A stretch of 64,000 nucleotides of DNA, taken from assembly GCA_009746045.1 (NCBI GenBank), contig RPFO01000246.1, positions 1,331,795-1,395,794 of the forward strand. Reading direction: 5' to 3'. Below the pieces are notes generated by a model. The model had not been told where the DNA came from. It searched no databases and was given only the letters and a program-made list of their open reading frames with translations. The position numbers and the translations under genes were made by a program. The DNA comes from Mesostigma viride (lineage: Eukaryota > Streptophyta > Mesostigmatophyceae > Mesostigmatales > Mesostigmataceae). Positions 1 through 13,430 of the stretch are shown in pieces (position 1 is the first letter of the stretch; the number at the start of each line of letters is the position of its first letter).

Positions 1-350
1 CCAGCCAGAGGAAGATAAACCGCCTCACCACGGCTGCTTTGGTGTACTCGTGTCGCACTTTGAAAACCGTCTCGTTCCGGATAGTCCAGATCGCATATGA
101 TAGCATATTAGTGCGAAGCCATACCCAGTCCAGTCGACTGTCGGACAACTCTTCCCCTGGGGGCCCCACAATACCAAATATGACAGCATTCTAATTTCTC
201 CTTCTCCCAAATCCTGCCTACTGAAGCATACTTGCAGCAAGTACCCAATCTTGGACATCCTCATAGCTAATAGATGCTGGGCAGTGGGCGATAGAAAAGG
301 AACCCAAGAGAATACACAAAGTATAGTACAAACCAGTACCGTACAATAAA
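1..350 (-). mobile_element. Retroelement C-terminal/3' fragment, copy 1
   Basis: Inverted near-identical copy of 20373-20718. Read on the minus strand, the better-preserved copy at 20.4-20.8 kb has a tract resembling the C-terminal region after the reverse transcriptase in plant-type LINEs (AIWTIRNETVF followed by a helical RRFIFLWLE segment). Here only frame-broken pieces remain and the copy runs off the window edge. It is fused at about 350 to a copy of the gene X 5' region. The LINE assignment rests on one short motif and is an inference. Confidence 0.45.
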
Positions 351-1021
351 AGCTTTTGCATCAAATCGCTCCCACTCCTCGTCACTGCACACGTGAGCTG
401 GTCGTAGCACTGCTACCCTTCTCGGCATTTACAACGTTCGGTCGCACACCACCATGCAGATGACCAAGGCTGGCTAAGTCCGGAATCCCCCCGTTTTGCG
501 AACGGAGACGGTGCCAACGTATACATGACGCACTGCACCTGCCTCTGTCCGCCGTTGGATTCAGCAGATCGACGAACCTGGCAGCATCCCGCGCAAAAAT
601 TTTTTGAACGTCTTTCGCCAAAAGGCACCATGCAACGGCAGCTACACAAACGGCCGGACCGCACGCCTCGCGCGGGGCCCGCACGCCCCGCGCGGCTGCG
701 TGCGGATCGGCTAAACTCCGTACTGCTTGGTACAAGTACAGAGGCCTCAGGAGCTAAGGCTGTACCGTTTCAGTAGACTTCTACCAATGAGCCCGTGACT
801 AACCAACACTACCGTACACTGACCGTAATATCTACCATTTGAATGACTGAGAAAATGTCCGTTTGATCAAAAGGGATCGACGACATCGAAAGCGTTGGCG
901 AGCAGACTCAAACTTGCAACGGGTGACTTAGCGGCTATCACGGCGGCGGGTGGCACGCAGGCAGGCACCAGAAAGATGGCGGTCGGTTGCTACCCACCCA
1001 TGGATACCGGACTCGAGCCGA
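351..1021 (-). pseudogene. Inverted partial copy of gene X 5' region
   Basis: The minus strand here repeats 34508-35175 almost base for base, including the start of the gene X exon (DEEWERFDAK) and about 600 bp upstream of it. The copy stops at 351, where retroelement sequence begins, and at 1021, where the 1.7 kb tandem repeat begins, so it is broken at both ends. An open frame common to both copies contains the segment KDVQKIFARDAARFVDLLNP, which may be an upstream exon. The duplication suggests that gene X belongs to a repeated family or is itself carried by a mobile element. Confidence 0.6.
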
Positions 1022-4000
1022 ATCGGTTTTCTCTGAATATAGTTTAATTAACGCATGCGGGAAAGATAAGGCCGCCATGCCTTGGCCTGGATGTGGAAGG
1101 CTGTCTGCGACATGGGCTGACTAATTCGATTTGTACAAAGGGTTTCCTGCTCGCCCGAATTTTCCTTGGATGACCCGGTTGTTTATAAGGGTCGGTGGTT
1201 ATTAATTAGCGGTCCGAGAAAATTAATTGTAGGTTTTATACGACTTCACTTGCAAAGATTCGTGTTTGGTTGCACCAGCTGAGGTTAGGTGGGGACCTGT
1301 AGGGTCGGCTGGTTGCTTACCGAATCTTTGGCTGATTTGGGTTATTTAGTGAGTCGTGATTAATTATTGTAAAGTGGATTCGGACCGGCCCAAGGGGTCG
1401 ATGGGCGCGTTTTATGTTTGTTAGTCTTGGGAACCTTGTACAACTACCTGTACGGTTAACGCACTAGCCTGGGGGTGCGTGGCCACGCTGTTTGTAGTGG
1501 CGTTTTCAGCACTGTTCAGGCCGGTGTGTGACGCATGCCGGTGTTAATTCATTTAGGATGATGTCAGCTTGTGTGTCGGCGGGCCATGCCTTAAGCAAGC
1601 TAGGCAGGCAATGATCCGCAATTGTTTCTTTCACAATGGCGGCAATGGCCGCCTGTGCAAAATTGCACATTCTAGCGCGGGTTGCATCTGTCTTGTAGCC
1701 GAGGCAGATGGTGGCACAACCGCTAAGTTGTTCGACCAAGCATAGTATAGTTGGTCGTGCAACGGAAAGAAAATTTAAATTTACCCCCATGTCGTTTTCC
1801 CCGGCTGCGGGTCTTTTTGACATGGGCGAAGGATGGGGCGTTACTCCGGCGGTTTGGCCAGCTTCGGCGGAGCTGTTTATAAGTTTCTAAAACAGCTCTA
1901 GTGTCACATCGCAGGCTTGCCACCTTGCGATGGTGCGTGGGACGTGACCTGGACTCAAAAGGTCCCGAACCAGGATCCTGTCAGCAACGACCTTTTTTTG
2001 TCATAAAATATTTTTTGTGGCGGCAGGTCAGTTGTCCAGCTGCCCCTGCCGAGGAGGGGTGGTTGGGGACAATAGGAGCCGCGCGAGAGTTGCGCTCCGA
2101 AGCTAGAAATTTCCCTATTGCGAGACTCGAGTTGGGGAGGGCGTCTCAGGGAGGCGAGGCTACGCCAGACCTTTGTCGTTCCTTTTCGTCTCAGCACCTG
2201 CTGCGCGGCTCAGTCTATTATGGTGTCGTAAAACCTCTTTCCTTTTTGGACGGTTCCGGAATTGCGAAATGCTGGCTCTTTTTGAGGGCTTGTTTTTGGG
2301 GTGGTCACCGGCTTGTGTCGCATTGTAACCAGCGGGCCCCTGCGGGGGTTAATATAGCCTAGCGCGGGCTGAGTCGCCATTTAAGATGTTGCGACACGCT
2401 CTTTCGCGCACGGTGGTCATGAGTTTAATCGGCGCAATGGGGTTGGCGCCAGGGGGGGTAATTGGGTGGAGGCTTCTTGCTTCCGCGTGCGGATTGAGAA
2501 ACCTTAAGGCCACTGTTAACTGCTGCATTTGTGGCAGGGCTCCACTTATTGTATTCAATCAAATGCTGGTCTTCTTGGGAGCTGAGTGATCTTAATCGGT
2601 TTTCTCTGAATATAGTTTAATTAACGCATGCGGGAAAGATAAGGCCGCCATGCCTTGGCCTGGATGTGGAAGGCTGTCTGCGACAGGGGCTGACTAATTC
2701 GATCTGTACAAATGGTTTCCTGCTCGCCCGAATTTTCCTTGGATGACCCGGTTGTTTATAAGGGTCGGTGGCTATTAATTAGCGGTCCGAGAAAATTAAT
2801 TGTAGGTTTTATACGACTTCACTTGCAAAGATTCGTGTTTGGTTGCACCAGCTGAGGTTAGGTGGGGACCTGTAGGGTCGGCTGGTTGCTTACCGAATCT
2901 TTGGCTGATTTGGGTTATTTAGTGAGTCGTGATTAATTATTGTAAAGTGGATTCGGACCGGCCCAAGGGGTCGATGGGCGCGTTTTATGTTTGTTAGTCT
3001 TGGGAACCTTGTACAACTACCTGTACGGTTAACGCACTAGCCTGGGGGTGCGTGGCCACGCTGTTTGTAGTGGCGTTTTCAGCACTGTTCAGGCCGGTGT
3101 GTGACGCATGCCGGTGTTAATTCATTTAGGATGATGTCAGCTTGTGTGTCGGCGGGCCATGCCTTAAGCAAGCTAGGCAGGCAATGATCCGCAATTGTTT
3201 CTTTCCCCTCCCTCCCACCCTGGAGGCTTCTTGCTTCCGCGTGCGGATTGAGAAACCTTAAGGCCACTGTTAACTGCTGCATTTGTGGCAGGGCTCCACT
3301 TATTGTATAACTCTTCCCAGAGTTGTTTCTTTCCCAATGGCGGCAATGGCCGCCTGTGCAAAATTGCACATTCTAGCGCGGGTTGCATCTGTCTTGTAGC
3401 CGAGGCAGATGGTGGCACAACCGCTAAGTTGTTCGACCAAGCATAGTATAGTTGGTCGAGCAACGGAAAGAAAATTTAAATTTACCCCCATGTCGTTTTC
3501 CCCGGCTGCGGGTCTTTTTGACATGGGCGAAGGATGGGGCGCTACTCCGGCGGTTTGGCCAGCTTCGGCGGAGCTGTTTATAAGTTTCTAAAACAGCTCT
3601 AGTGTCACATCGCAGGCTTGCCACCTTGCGATGGTGCATGGGACGTGACCTGGAATCAAAAGGTCCCGAACCAGGTTCCTGTCAGCAACGACTTTTTTGT
3701 CATAAAATATTTTTTGTGGCGGCAGGTCAGATGTCCAGCTGCCCCTGCCGAGGAGGGGTGGTTGGGGACAATAGGAGCCGCGCGAGAGTTGCGCTCCGAA
3801 GCTAGAAATTTCCCTATTGCGAGACTCGAGTTGGGGAGGGCGACTCAGGGAGGCGAGGCTACGCCAGACCTTTGTCGTTCCTTTTCGTCTCAGCACCTGC
3901 TGCGCGGCTCAGTCTATTATGGTGTCGTAAAACCTTTTTCCTTTTTGTACGGTTCCGGAATTGCGAAATGCTAGCTCTTTTTGAGGGCTTGCTTTTGGGG

Positions 4001-4998
4001 TGGTCACCGGCTTGTGTCGCATTGTAACAGCGGGCCCCTGCGGGGGTTAATATAGCCTAGCGCGGGCTGAGTCGCCATTTAAGATGTTGCGACACGCTCT
4101 TTCGCGCACGGTGGTCATGAGTTTAATCGGCGCAATGGGGTTGGCGCCAGGGGGGGTAATTGGGTGGAGGCTTCTTGCTTCCGCGTGCGGATTGAGAAAC
4201 CTTAAGGCCACTGTTAACTGCTGCATTTGTGGCAGGGCTCCACTTATTGTATTCAATCAAATGCTGGTCTTCTTGGGAGCTGAGTGATCTTAATCGGTTT
4301 TCTCTGAATATAGTTTAATTAACGCATGCGGGAAAGATAAGGCCGCCATGCCTTGGCCTGGATGTGGAAGGCTGTCTGCGACAGGGGCTGACTAATTCGA
4401 TCTGTACAAATGGTTTCCTGCTCGCCCGAATTTTCCTTGGATGACCCGGTTGTTTATAAGGGTCGGTGGCTATTAATTAGCGGTCCGAGAAAATTAATTG
4501 TAGGTTTTATACGACTTCACTTGCAAAGATTCGTGTTTGGTTGCACCAGCTGAGGTTAGGTGGGGACCTGTAGGGTCGGCTGGTTGCTTACCGAATCTTT
4601 GGCTGATTTGGGTTATTTAGTGAGTCGTGATTAATTATTGTATAGTGGATTCGGACCGGCCCAAGGGGTCGATGGGCGCGTTTTATGTTTGTCAGTCTTG
4701 GGAACCTTGTACAACTACCTGTACGGTTAACGCACTAGCCTGGGGGTGCGTGGCCACGCTATTTGTAGTGGCGTTTTCAGCACTGTTCAGGCCGGTGTGT
4801 GACGCATGCCGGTGTTAATTAATTTAGGATGATGTCAGCTTGTGTGTCGGCGGGCCATGCCTTAAGCAAGCTAGGCAGGCAATGATCCGCAATTGTTTCT
4901 TTCCCCTCCCTCCCACCCTGGAGGCTTCTTGCTTCCGCGTGTATAACTCTTATTGTATTCAATCAAATGCTGGTCTTCTTGGGAGCTGAGTGATCTTA
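1022..4998. repeat. Tandem array of 1.6-1.7 kb non-coding units (about 2.4 copies)
   Basis: The units start with AATCGGTTTTCTCTGAATA at about 1021, 2595 and 4294. Unit 1 is about 1,574 bp. Unit 2 is about 1,699 bp and carries an extra block of about 125 bp near 3203-3335 that partly duplicates the unit's own 3' end. Unit 3 is truncated and rejoins the unit end (GGGAGCTGAGTGATCTTAA) near 4980. Identity between units is very high, with only scattered substitutions. No long conserved reading frame and no tRNA or rRNA signature is visible. It could be a satellite, a non-autonomous element or tandem LTRs; I cannot tell which. Confidence 0.8.
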
Positions 4999-6304
4999 AC
5001 AGTTATTCTCCCAGTTATCGGGTTTTTCCTTAACAGGAAAGAATTCTCCCAGTTATCGGGTTAATTAAATGTTGCATGACTATATCTCACCTCCGTAATC
5101 TATCATTCTCAATGAATATATATTAAAAAGATAATTACTTACAGCAGAGTGAAATCACTCAAACCAAAGCAAACGCCCAGCTATAAATATATATATAGGG
5201 AACCAGGGGTGAAGGTCGCCAACAATTATTCTGGCATGGCAGGGCAGACACGGAGATTCGGCTAGTGGAACATCTATTATACGCAGACGGCACCGATCGA
5301 TCGATCGAGCTAGGACACTGAGCACGTGCAGACGTGGTTTGACTGCCTCGCCGAATCGAGGCCCGCATGGTGCCCATGCAGGGCTCGAGGTCAGCAAGAA
5401 GACAATTAACAGAGCTAGACGTACCTGGCGGTCAGGCTCACTCAGCCACCGCCCGGGCGGTGGCTCAGGATCGAGGGCGACCTGAGTCATTAATTAATTA
5501 ACTCTCCTTGATGGCTCTCGTCGCGTCCAGTATCGGGACCGCGCCAAGTTGCTGGGTATATATTACTCTCCAGCTGCGAGGCCGACGTGGACCACCGCGT
5601 ATCCGGCTCCGGCCTCGCCTGCATGGCACGCTTTACGCGCAATAATTAATTAATTAATTAATTAATTAATTAATTAATTAAACTCGTGCTCCCGTTGGGG
5701 AGTCACGGAGCACCGAAGTGCTTTTAATCCCTGTGTGTGCAGTGTGCACAACAGGATCCAGAAAGGGCAGAGACCCCCAGTCTCCTTCATGCCTAATCAT
5801 GCCACAGCTGCATTCCGGCACGCTAGCTAAACGGACACGCTAACGATCCGGCAATCTGTGGGTGCAATAAGACCCATGTGAGCATGGCGGCATAACAGGG
5901 AGCGTGGGCAAGTAATCTGGTCGATCATAGCCAGCCTGGACGTAGCATGGCTGTACAAGGACTAAGCTAAGGCTATGGCTGGTTGTATACCGTGGCGTTC
6001 GCGATGGACGTGACTATAGGTATATGTTGGCACAGCTATAGTGGGCAAACATTCTAAGCATTTACGCCAATACAGGGCCCTGTGGCGCAAGCCCTTGGGC
6101 GAGCTATAGAAACAGGACCTGTTTACGTGTATATACGTGTACGTGGGCTACGCTGCTCACATCCGCATGCAAGGAGGCTGGCACTTGTACCTATAGGCAA
6201 TGTGCCACTTATCACCAGCACCAATGATCAAGTATAGCGACGTCTGCCTGCAGCTAGCTAGTAGTAGGGAACTTATAGCTAGCGATCGCACCAACCAGGT
6301 ATAG
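4999..6304. other. Non-coding interval
   Basis: No convincing gene. It holds two CTCCCAGTTATCGGG copies near 5010-5060 and a (TAAT)n tract at about 5641-5682. The tract is followed by a short hairpin-like block (CTCGTGCTCCCGTTGGGG) that recurs at 29929-29955, also next to a (TAAT)n tract. Confidence 0.5.
5641..5682. repeat. (TAAT)n microsatellite
   Basis: About ten TAAT units. Similar tracts occur at 7693-7723, 12668-12682, 28266-28285 and 29904-29926, three of them at LINE tails or junctions. Confidence 0.9.
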
Positions 6305-6735
6305 ACACATCACGTGGCCCCTCCGCGCAGGGCTGCACGACCAGCTCAGCCCGGCAGCAGGCACCTCCTCACGTGGGACAGGCCCAGGCAGCAATGCCGG
6401 CTAGACGCCGCAAGGCCCGCACTTTCAAAGAGCAGCTAGAAGAGGACCGACGGGGGCTGCCTAGAGGCCTCTCCGTGATTTGGAAAAAAGATGATGGACA
6501 ATTAAGGCCATTTAAGTGGGCTCAGGTTATAGAGGACAACCACCCCCCTCCATGCAGTAGGTTCCCGGACCATGCACTGTTTGGAAACGCGGGAAGCATG
6601 CTAGGCACGACCCATAGTAGCTAGGGTCTCGGGCAATAGATGTACAGCAATAGATGTAGAGTAGGAGTGATTTTGTACCTACTAGATAGTTATAGAATAG
6701 ACCGGAGGGATTGCGTACTATACGTGTCGGTACCC
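6305..6735 (+). mobile_element. LINE-C 3' fragment (end of ORF2 plus 3' UTR)
   Basis: The peptide RRRKARTFKEQLEEDRRG, followed by LSVIWKKDDGQL and WAQVIEDN, is nearly the same as the C-terminus of the ORF2 protein encoded on the minus strand at 61173-61589. The homology continues into the 3' end, which closes with CCATCC repeats at about 6723-6740, as in the 61 kb copy. It is a 5'-truncated insertion, decayed by small indels, and encodes nothing functional. Confidence 0.85.
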
Positions 6736-6817
6736 ATCCATCCAGCTATCGGGGTAAATGCTCCGTGACTCACCTAGCTACGGGATCGAGCTCGATTAAT
6801 AAATTGATGGCTAGACA

Positions 6818-7330
6818 GGTGCGAGAGGTCCCCATGCAGTTCGATTCCGGCCTGGATTCATTTGCAGATCGCGTTTTCCACGGACCGGCACTGAACGCAA
6901 ATGGTTTTCACCTTTGCGGCGTGCCAAATCAGAATATACGCTTGGCTGATCTCGATAGTATACCGGCTACGCCCCCTTCTAAAGAAGGTTTCAGCCGTGT
7001 TCAGCCGGCCCGTCTCACGTGTCGAGACTGAAAAAGTCTCGAGTGGACACGTGTGTAGTACTCCTACACACACAGTCTGGAATGATTTATCTAGTACAAA
7101 TCCGAATGGCTTGCATCACTCCCCGGAAAGGAGAACTTTTGCGGTTGGACTGTAGGTGTCAGTTGGCGATGCCTTAGGATCAGGAGATGTCCGTCCTATA
7201 GTCAGCAAAAGTTGGTGCGAGAGGTCCCCATGCAGTTCGATTCCGGCCTGGATTCATTTGCAGATCGCGTTTTCCGCGGACCGGCACTGAACGCAAATGG
7301 TTTTCACGTTTGCGGCGTGCCAAATCATGC
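6818..7330 (+). repeat. Pair of about 112-bp direct repeats
   Basis: The block beginning GTGCGAGAGGTCCCCATGC occurs at about 6820-6935 and again at 7212-7326 with only a few differences. The roughly 280 bp between the copies shows no gene. The flanks do not identify an element. Confidence 0.8.
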
Positions 7331-7509
7331 AGAAATCAGAAAATAGCTACTAGGGAATTGCATGTTTCAGCAGAGAGTACAACTCTCTGCATGGGCAAAG
7401 CATGGCTAACTACTTTAATGAACGCTATATAATGCATCATCTGGTGTGGGTCCCATCATAGGCATACATGTACATGACCACGTCAGCTACTGTAAGCCTT
7501 ACTATCTAC

Positions 7510-7650
7510 ACTACTACTACTACTATAGGCTGAGGTTGCTTGGGCCTAGTTGGGGTGCTGGGGCCGGCGGCGGGGGTCGCCAGCATGCCAGGGTTTGTGG
7601 TCGACGACTCGACGTAGATGACCGCCCCCTGCCAGCGGTATAGTAACGAG
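7510..7650 (-). mobile_element. LINE-A-like ORF1 C-terminal fragment
   Basis: The minus strand aligns with the end of the LINE-A ORF1 at 15690-15785, including the stretch for VYWKGAAIYVGHKPW, with several indels. It is a short dead fragment next to a (TTAA)n tract. Confidence 0.6.
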
Positions 7651-7692
7651 CTTCTTCCGGCCTAGCTGCTGCCTGCCGGAGCTGTTAAGGTA

Positions 7693-7723
7693 TAGTAAAT
7701 TAATTAATTAATTAATTAATTAA
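7693..7723. repeat. (TTAA)n microsatellite
   Basis: A simple TTAA run just beyond the LINE-A-like fragment. Confidence 0.85.
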
Positions 7724-7899
7724 ACGTACTGTAGGTATATAGGTCGGCCATAGCTCCCATCGCCATTAATTGTTGCTGCGCACCACTTGAGGTCAAGTCG
7801 TCGTGCGTCCAGCGTGTACACCTGAGGTCCCCACGAGTAAGCCGCTTGTGACGCTTTAGAGAAACAGCAGCTTCACGTCCGTCATGCCAGGTTGGAAAA

Positions 7900-7975
7900 T
7901 ACGTGCGTATTGTCAAAATAAATACGGCAGTACGCGTTTTTTTGGCCCCGACGTACTATACGCGTATTTTGTAGG
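7900..7975. repeat. Dispersed CGTATT-rich element, copy 1
   Basis: About 70 bp starting GCGTATTGTCAAAATAAATA is nearly identical to 21634-21705. Diverged relatives built from CGTATT/AATACG words lie at 9113-9190 and 22833-22905. The ends are inverted (ACGCGTATT versus AATACG), which suggests a very small foldback element. Confidence 0.65.
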
Positions 7976-8088
7976 AGACGAAGGACGATCGAGGAAATTA
8001 GGCCGGTGACGATGTTATGTTGTCTGCCAACAAGGGCGCGCATCTGGCACCTAACATTTAATCGTAGCACAATTGACATCCAGGCACC

Positions 8089-8235
8089 ATGGCTAGCGAC
8101 GGTGATGGTGCGTGTCTATGGAACACGATGATGATGGGGCTGACGAGATGCATGCAGGCCGTATTCGAGACTGTCTGGACACACATCGTGAAAGAACAGA
8201 CTCTCAACAAGAAAGGGCAGCCGACAGGTAACTAA
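8089..8235 (+). CDS. Possible short first exon or 48-aa ORF, unrecognised
   Basis: An ATG in a good context (CACCATGG) opens a 48-codon frame (MASDGDGACLWNTMMMG at the start) that ends at TAA 8233. Just before the stop is CCGACAG followed by GTAACT, which would serve as a splice donor, so it may be exon 1 of a gene continuing towards 9.3-11.3 kb. No domain is recognised and no downstream exon can be joined with certainty. Confidence 0.25.
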   Translation: MASDGDGACLWNTMMMGLTRCMQAVFETVWTHIVKEQTLNKKGQPTGN

Positions 8236-9312
8236 AAGCTCAGTGCATGACGTGCACACTTTTGGATGCAAAATTCTCGGGTTCTACCACCCGAGCAAGG
8301 CTACCAGTGACCCGAGCAAGGCTAGCACCCGCCATATATCATGGGCGCCACGTATATGCGAAGGAGGCAAGAGTGAGCGAGTGCAAGAGGCCGCCGGAGG
8401 CATTGCGTCGCAGGCTGCGGGGTATTTGGTGTGACTCGCGATGCACATAAATGCCTTATTTAGCCATGCCGGCTGCTGCTAGCCAGCCACCGTACCATAT
8501 GCATGTGTTAATGGTTTAGGGAAGCTGGGTCAGGTTGCTGGCATGCATGGTATCCTGCACGCTAGCCATGCACATTGTTGGCAGCCCGCATGGATTCTTG
8601 CTTCATGTAGATCAATATTGCATGGTGGCCTACCACGAGTATAGGCAAGATGTCAGCGTTTCTGGCATAATGCATCTTATTACTTTTGGCAAGTTGGCCA
8701 ACTGACCGTGTGCTGTATTTCAGTCTTAGTATATAGCAATTCCATGCTGCCAGAGATGACGTGTTTTTAAGTTCAACCTACAGTAATGGTGGCAGCAATC
8801 TCTATACCTCTGCAAGTGTCATTGCGCATGCATATCTACTTGTGTTATTATCCTTTTCAGGTGTGCACTGATTGTGCATACAACTTTGTTATGCATGGTG
8901 TGCTTTTAACAGACTTCACAATTAAACAGGACATGCAATGCTTGTACTTGTAAGCATGCAGCAACGGTAATGCCAATGTCATGCTCAGATGATGTGTCAC
9001 ATATATAGGCATGTGGTGCATTGCAAGAACACAAAGAAAACATGCCTGATTGGTCAGAATGTTGAGGAACCCCCTGAACCATTTAAAAAACAGCATTTTC
9101 AAGAGTCACCGTACGATTTGCGTATAATACCCCGTACGAGCGTATTATACCCAATACCCATGGGCCCCGCGTACGATTGCGTATTGCGTATGCCTGTTCA
9201 CTGATGACAGGCTGCCTGCTGCGGACTTTCGTTTTGCGGTATATAGCGGTCATGCATTCGCGGGAACTCGCAGGTTTCTTTAGCGCAGCATCCTTCAGTT
9301 AGTGATTCCTTT
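8236..9312. other. Non-coding interval
   Basis: No gene or recognised repeat, apart from the diverged CGTATT block near 9113-9190. Several CATGCA words are present. Confidence 0.4.
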
Positions 9313-9356
9313 GTGCACTTCAATCTCTGCGGTGCTCGGCCACCACGCGGGCTGCA

Positions 9357-9895
9357 CAGGGATGTGCTGGAGATGAGGGAGGCGACGGCGATGTCTATGC
9401 CAAGTGCGATGGTGATGGCGACGGTGATAGCGATGGCGATAGCGACGGCGATGGTGACGCCGATGGCGTCGCAACTCAGCAGCAAGCTGGGAAGGCATCC
9501 GATACGTCCCATGAAACGAGAAAGCAGGTCAAGAACGGCACAGTATGAAATCACGACATCGTGGCGACTTTAGTTAGTGGCTGTAATGCAAATTTGTAAA
9601 TTGCGGGGGGCAGCTTTCGAAATGTTTCTTTGTTGCTGCATGTTTATATGTGCATGACGTATGTGCATTCATGCATTATGTGCAATCATTCATTGGTGCT
9701 GCTGGAACGCGTTACTTGTTACAGGGATGTGCCGGATTTGAACAAGGCGACAGAGATGCCGACACCAAGGTCGATGGTGGCGGCGATCACGTTGATGGTC
9801 AAACCGATGCCGATGCCAGTGACCATGGCCGTGCCCACGGCGATGCCAAGGGCAATGAACATGGCCATCAACATGCCCATAGCAGTGGCCAGGTA
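9357..9895 (+). other. Two related candidate exons (low complexity)
   Basis: Both blocks begin after CACAG or TACAG with GGATGTG (about 9359 and 9726). In one frame they read Met/Ala/Pro-rich peptides of similar pattern (RDVLEMREATAMSMP and RDVPDLNKATEMPTP). In another frame they read Asp/Gly-rich peptides. Each could end at a GT donor (AAGCAGGTCAAG near 9527, GGCCAGGTATAG near 9889). The shared acceptor context suggests a duplicated exon of a repetitive protein; the true frame is unclear. Confidence 0.35.
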
Positions 9896-10160
9896 TAGTG
9901 GAGCCCTGCGGGTGATACACTGCTGCGTTCAGTTGACATCAACCGGGATTGTTCTGGGACAGCACCTACCATGCATCGAGCGCGGCTCCATCTTTGCAAG
10001 TGCACGACCCCAAGCGACATACGTAGTCGTTTCAGTGAGTGGTTGAAGGTGCATGCAGGCTTCTTTGCATGGCCAAAACCACAGTCTCCAACCTGAAGGG
10101 CCTTAAGCATCGCTCGAGTCAGCGCCCCGGCCATCATTGATGGATTGAGCCCTGCATGTT

Positions 10161-11340
<1,180 letters not shown>

Positions 11341-11819
11341 TGCAGGAAAATTAAGAATGGCATTACAAAAGTGCTTACAATATGTATCATGACTCGATCA
11401 GCTGCAAATGGTGTGAGCTTGCATGAATTATTACTTGTTTCACTGAAATTATTCCAAGGATCGAGTTGTTACAACTGGCATGGCATTTGTTTACAATCAA
11501 CGGCTGCCTCCCAAGCTCAGGCAGCCAGGAATTCAGGCTTTTGTACTAGACCAGCGGGAATAAAGGGGGGGGGGGGGGAGGGGGCGGGGTTTGACGGAAT
11601 AATTGAATGGGCTAGGCCAAAAGGCTAATTGTATGTAGTTATTTCGTTGATTTTACGTTACTTTGTGAGTTTGGCACCCAATTAGTGAGCAAACTCTTGT
11701 CCAACTGAGTATAAACTGATGGCCATCAACTCTCTGTACGGGGCAGTGTATTTGTCTTAATTCTAACCACGTGTGTCCTACTTTTGTGTTTTTGTTTTGT
11801 CATTATGACTTCTGTCATA
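11341..11819. other. Non-coding interval
   Basis: It contains a 14-base G-run near 11564 and otherwise no recognisable feature. Confidence 0.4.
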
Positions 11820-12682
11820 ATGACGACACCGAGGTCCCCTACCCTACTTCACGCCGCTTCAAGCTGCTCGGCAGTTGGCTTCCCGACTGCGAGGACGACC
11901 TGACGACACGGATCGGCATGGCGTGCGGCGCACCTCCATCATGACCACCGCCGCTGGTGGAGCAACCCCGCCCTACCCCGGATCGTCAAGCGTGACCTCT
12001 TCAAGGTCGTCATTCTGACGATCCTGACCTACGGCGCCGAGACCTGGACACTGACGCAGGAGCTGGAGCATGCAACGACTCGACGGCACCGTCACCAATA
12101 TGCTGCGCAAGGCCCTTAACATCCCCTTTGGTTTGCACATTAGTAATGAGGATTTGTACGCTGATTTGCCCTACTATGTTTCCCACATTATTAGGCACAG
12201 GCGCCTGGGCCTAGCCGGGCACCTGGCCCGCACAGATCAGGTAGACACATCAGATAGACTAGCTGGCACCAAACCCGCCCAGCCTGCGCGATATGTCCTC
12301 ACCTGGCGTGCCCCATGCAGGCCGCGCGCGCGGCAGGGCCGCCACCCGTGGACTTTTCGCGATAGACTCGGCATGGACATGTGCTACACTAGACGCGACG
12401 GGCTCACGCCCGGGCAGCCTCCTGGTTTGTCTGTAATATGGCTAGGCAGATGGTACGCAAGGATAGATGGCAAGTAGTAATGTTAAGGAGACCACCCCCA
12501 ATTAGTCTGTGGGCGCTCCGCGTGTGACCGCGTATGGCATTCATAGCGATTCGGGCCGCGGTGCCCACACCCCTGTAACTAGGACCTAGATTGCTTACAC
12601 CATCCATTCCATCCCATGTTCCCCTCCCACTGAGGACAATTATGCGCACGTGACGCAGTCACGTGTCTATTAATTAATTAAT
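11820..12682 (+). mobile_element. LINE-B 5'-truncated copy (end of ORF2 plus 3' UTR)
   Basis: Nearly identical to 27450-28285 of the long LINE-B copy, from just after the reverse transcriptase through the C-terminal region (motifs GAETWTL and GLAGHLARTDQVD) to the 3' end (CACGTGACGCAGTCACGTG then TTAATTAAT). Small indels break the frame at several points (for example near 11930, 12070 and 12175). The 3' end is followed by GATGACTTC, not the long (CAT)n seen at the other copy. It is a dead insertion. Confidence 0.9.
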
Positions 12683-12762
12683 GATGACTTCTTTTTCTTG
12701 GTATAGCCACTAACTAAGTTGGCTTCGCTGTGTGGTGTTTTTAAAAAATGCTTCCTGCATGC

Positions 12763-13290
12763 AGGCCAATGCGGAGGATGCACTTTCTGTCTTGAGCCAT
12801 TTGATCCTGAAGTTGAGCGAGCGCAGTGTGGATGGGGTGGTGGTGGACGCCATCTATGACCGGGAGGAGGAGGTGAAGAGCTTCTTGAGCGAGAGCACGG
12901 ACGGCCTGAGCCCTGCGAATGATCGATGGGAAGCATTCGGCATGCACTGTGCATCCAGTGGTTGCAGGGCCGGGTTTGCAAGTTGAACGTTTTTCTCCGA
13001 AGTCTCAACAAGGAAATGGAACGTGCAGATGAGGAGTTCTTCGAGGGAAGGGGCCTGCCAGTGCTCAAGGCATGCAGGTCATGGTGTGTGATGCCACCGA
13101 CATGTGGAGCAGCACTGAATGCTGGGCTCTTTGCTGGGCATGCCGGCATCAATTGGTCCACAGGCCGCTGCATAAGGAATGGATCATTGCCGTGACGCTG
13201 CCAGCATGTGTTCATGTGTATGCATCATTCAGATTCAAGTGTGGAATGCCTGGGAACATTGTGGGTCGCTACGAGATTTGGTCAATCGCC
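12763..13290 (+). CDS. Unrecognised candidate exon(s)
   Basis: After TGCATGCAG at 12762 an open frame reads NAEDALSVLSHLILKLSERS and continues through an acidic helix (DREEEVKSFLSE) to about 12958. A second frame then carries LNVFLRSLNKEMERADEEFF, so an intron or frame break lies near 12960. Composition and acceptor context look like coding exons. No family is recognised. The piece starts about 80 bp beyond a LINE-B tail and may be the remains of a host gene. Confidence 0.35.
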
Positions 13291-13430
13291 TAACAAAACC
13301 ATGCACGTGCCACTGCCTGAGTGAGATTAATAGAATGTCATTTGAGTTAGTGCTTTTACGCATGCAGAGGAGAAGTGAGACTTCAAGGGGCGGTTACTTG
13401 GTCTGCAACTAGCATACTGCATGAGCGCGT

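Noticed and set aside
1022-4998. Ribosomal DNA spacer or LTR retrotransposon
   Set aside because: No rRNA-like sequence, primer-binding site, gag or pol frame found; kept as an unexplained tandem repeat.
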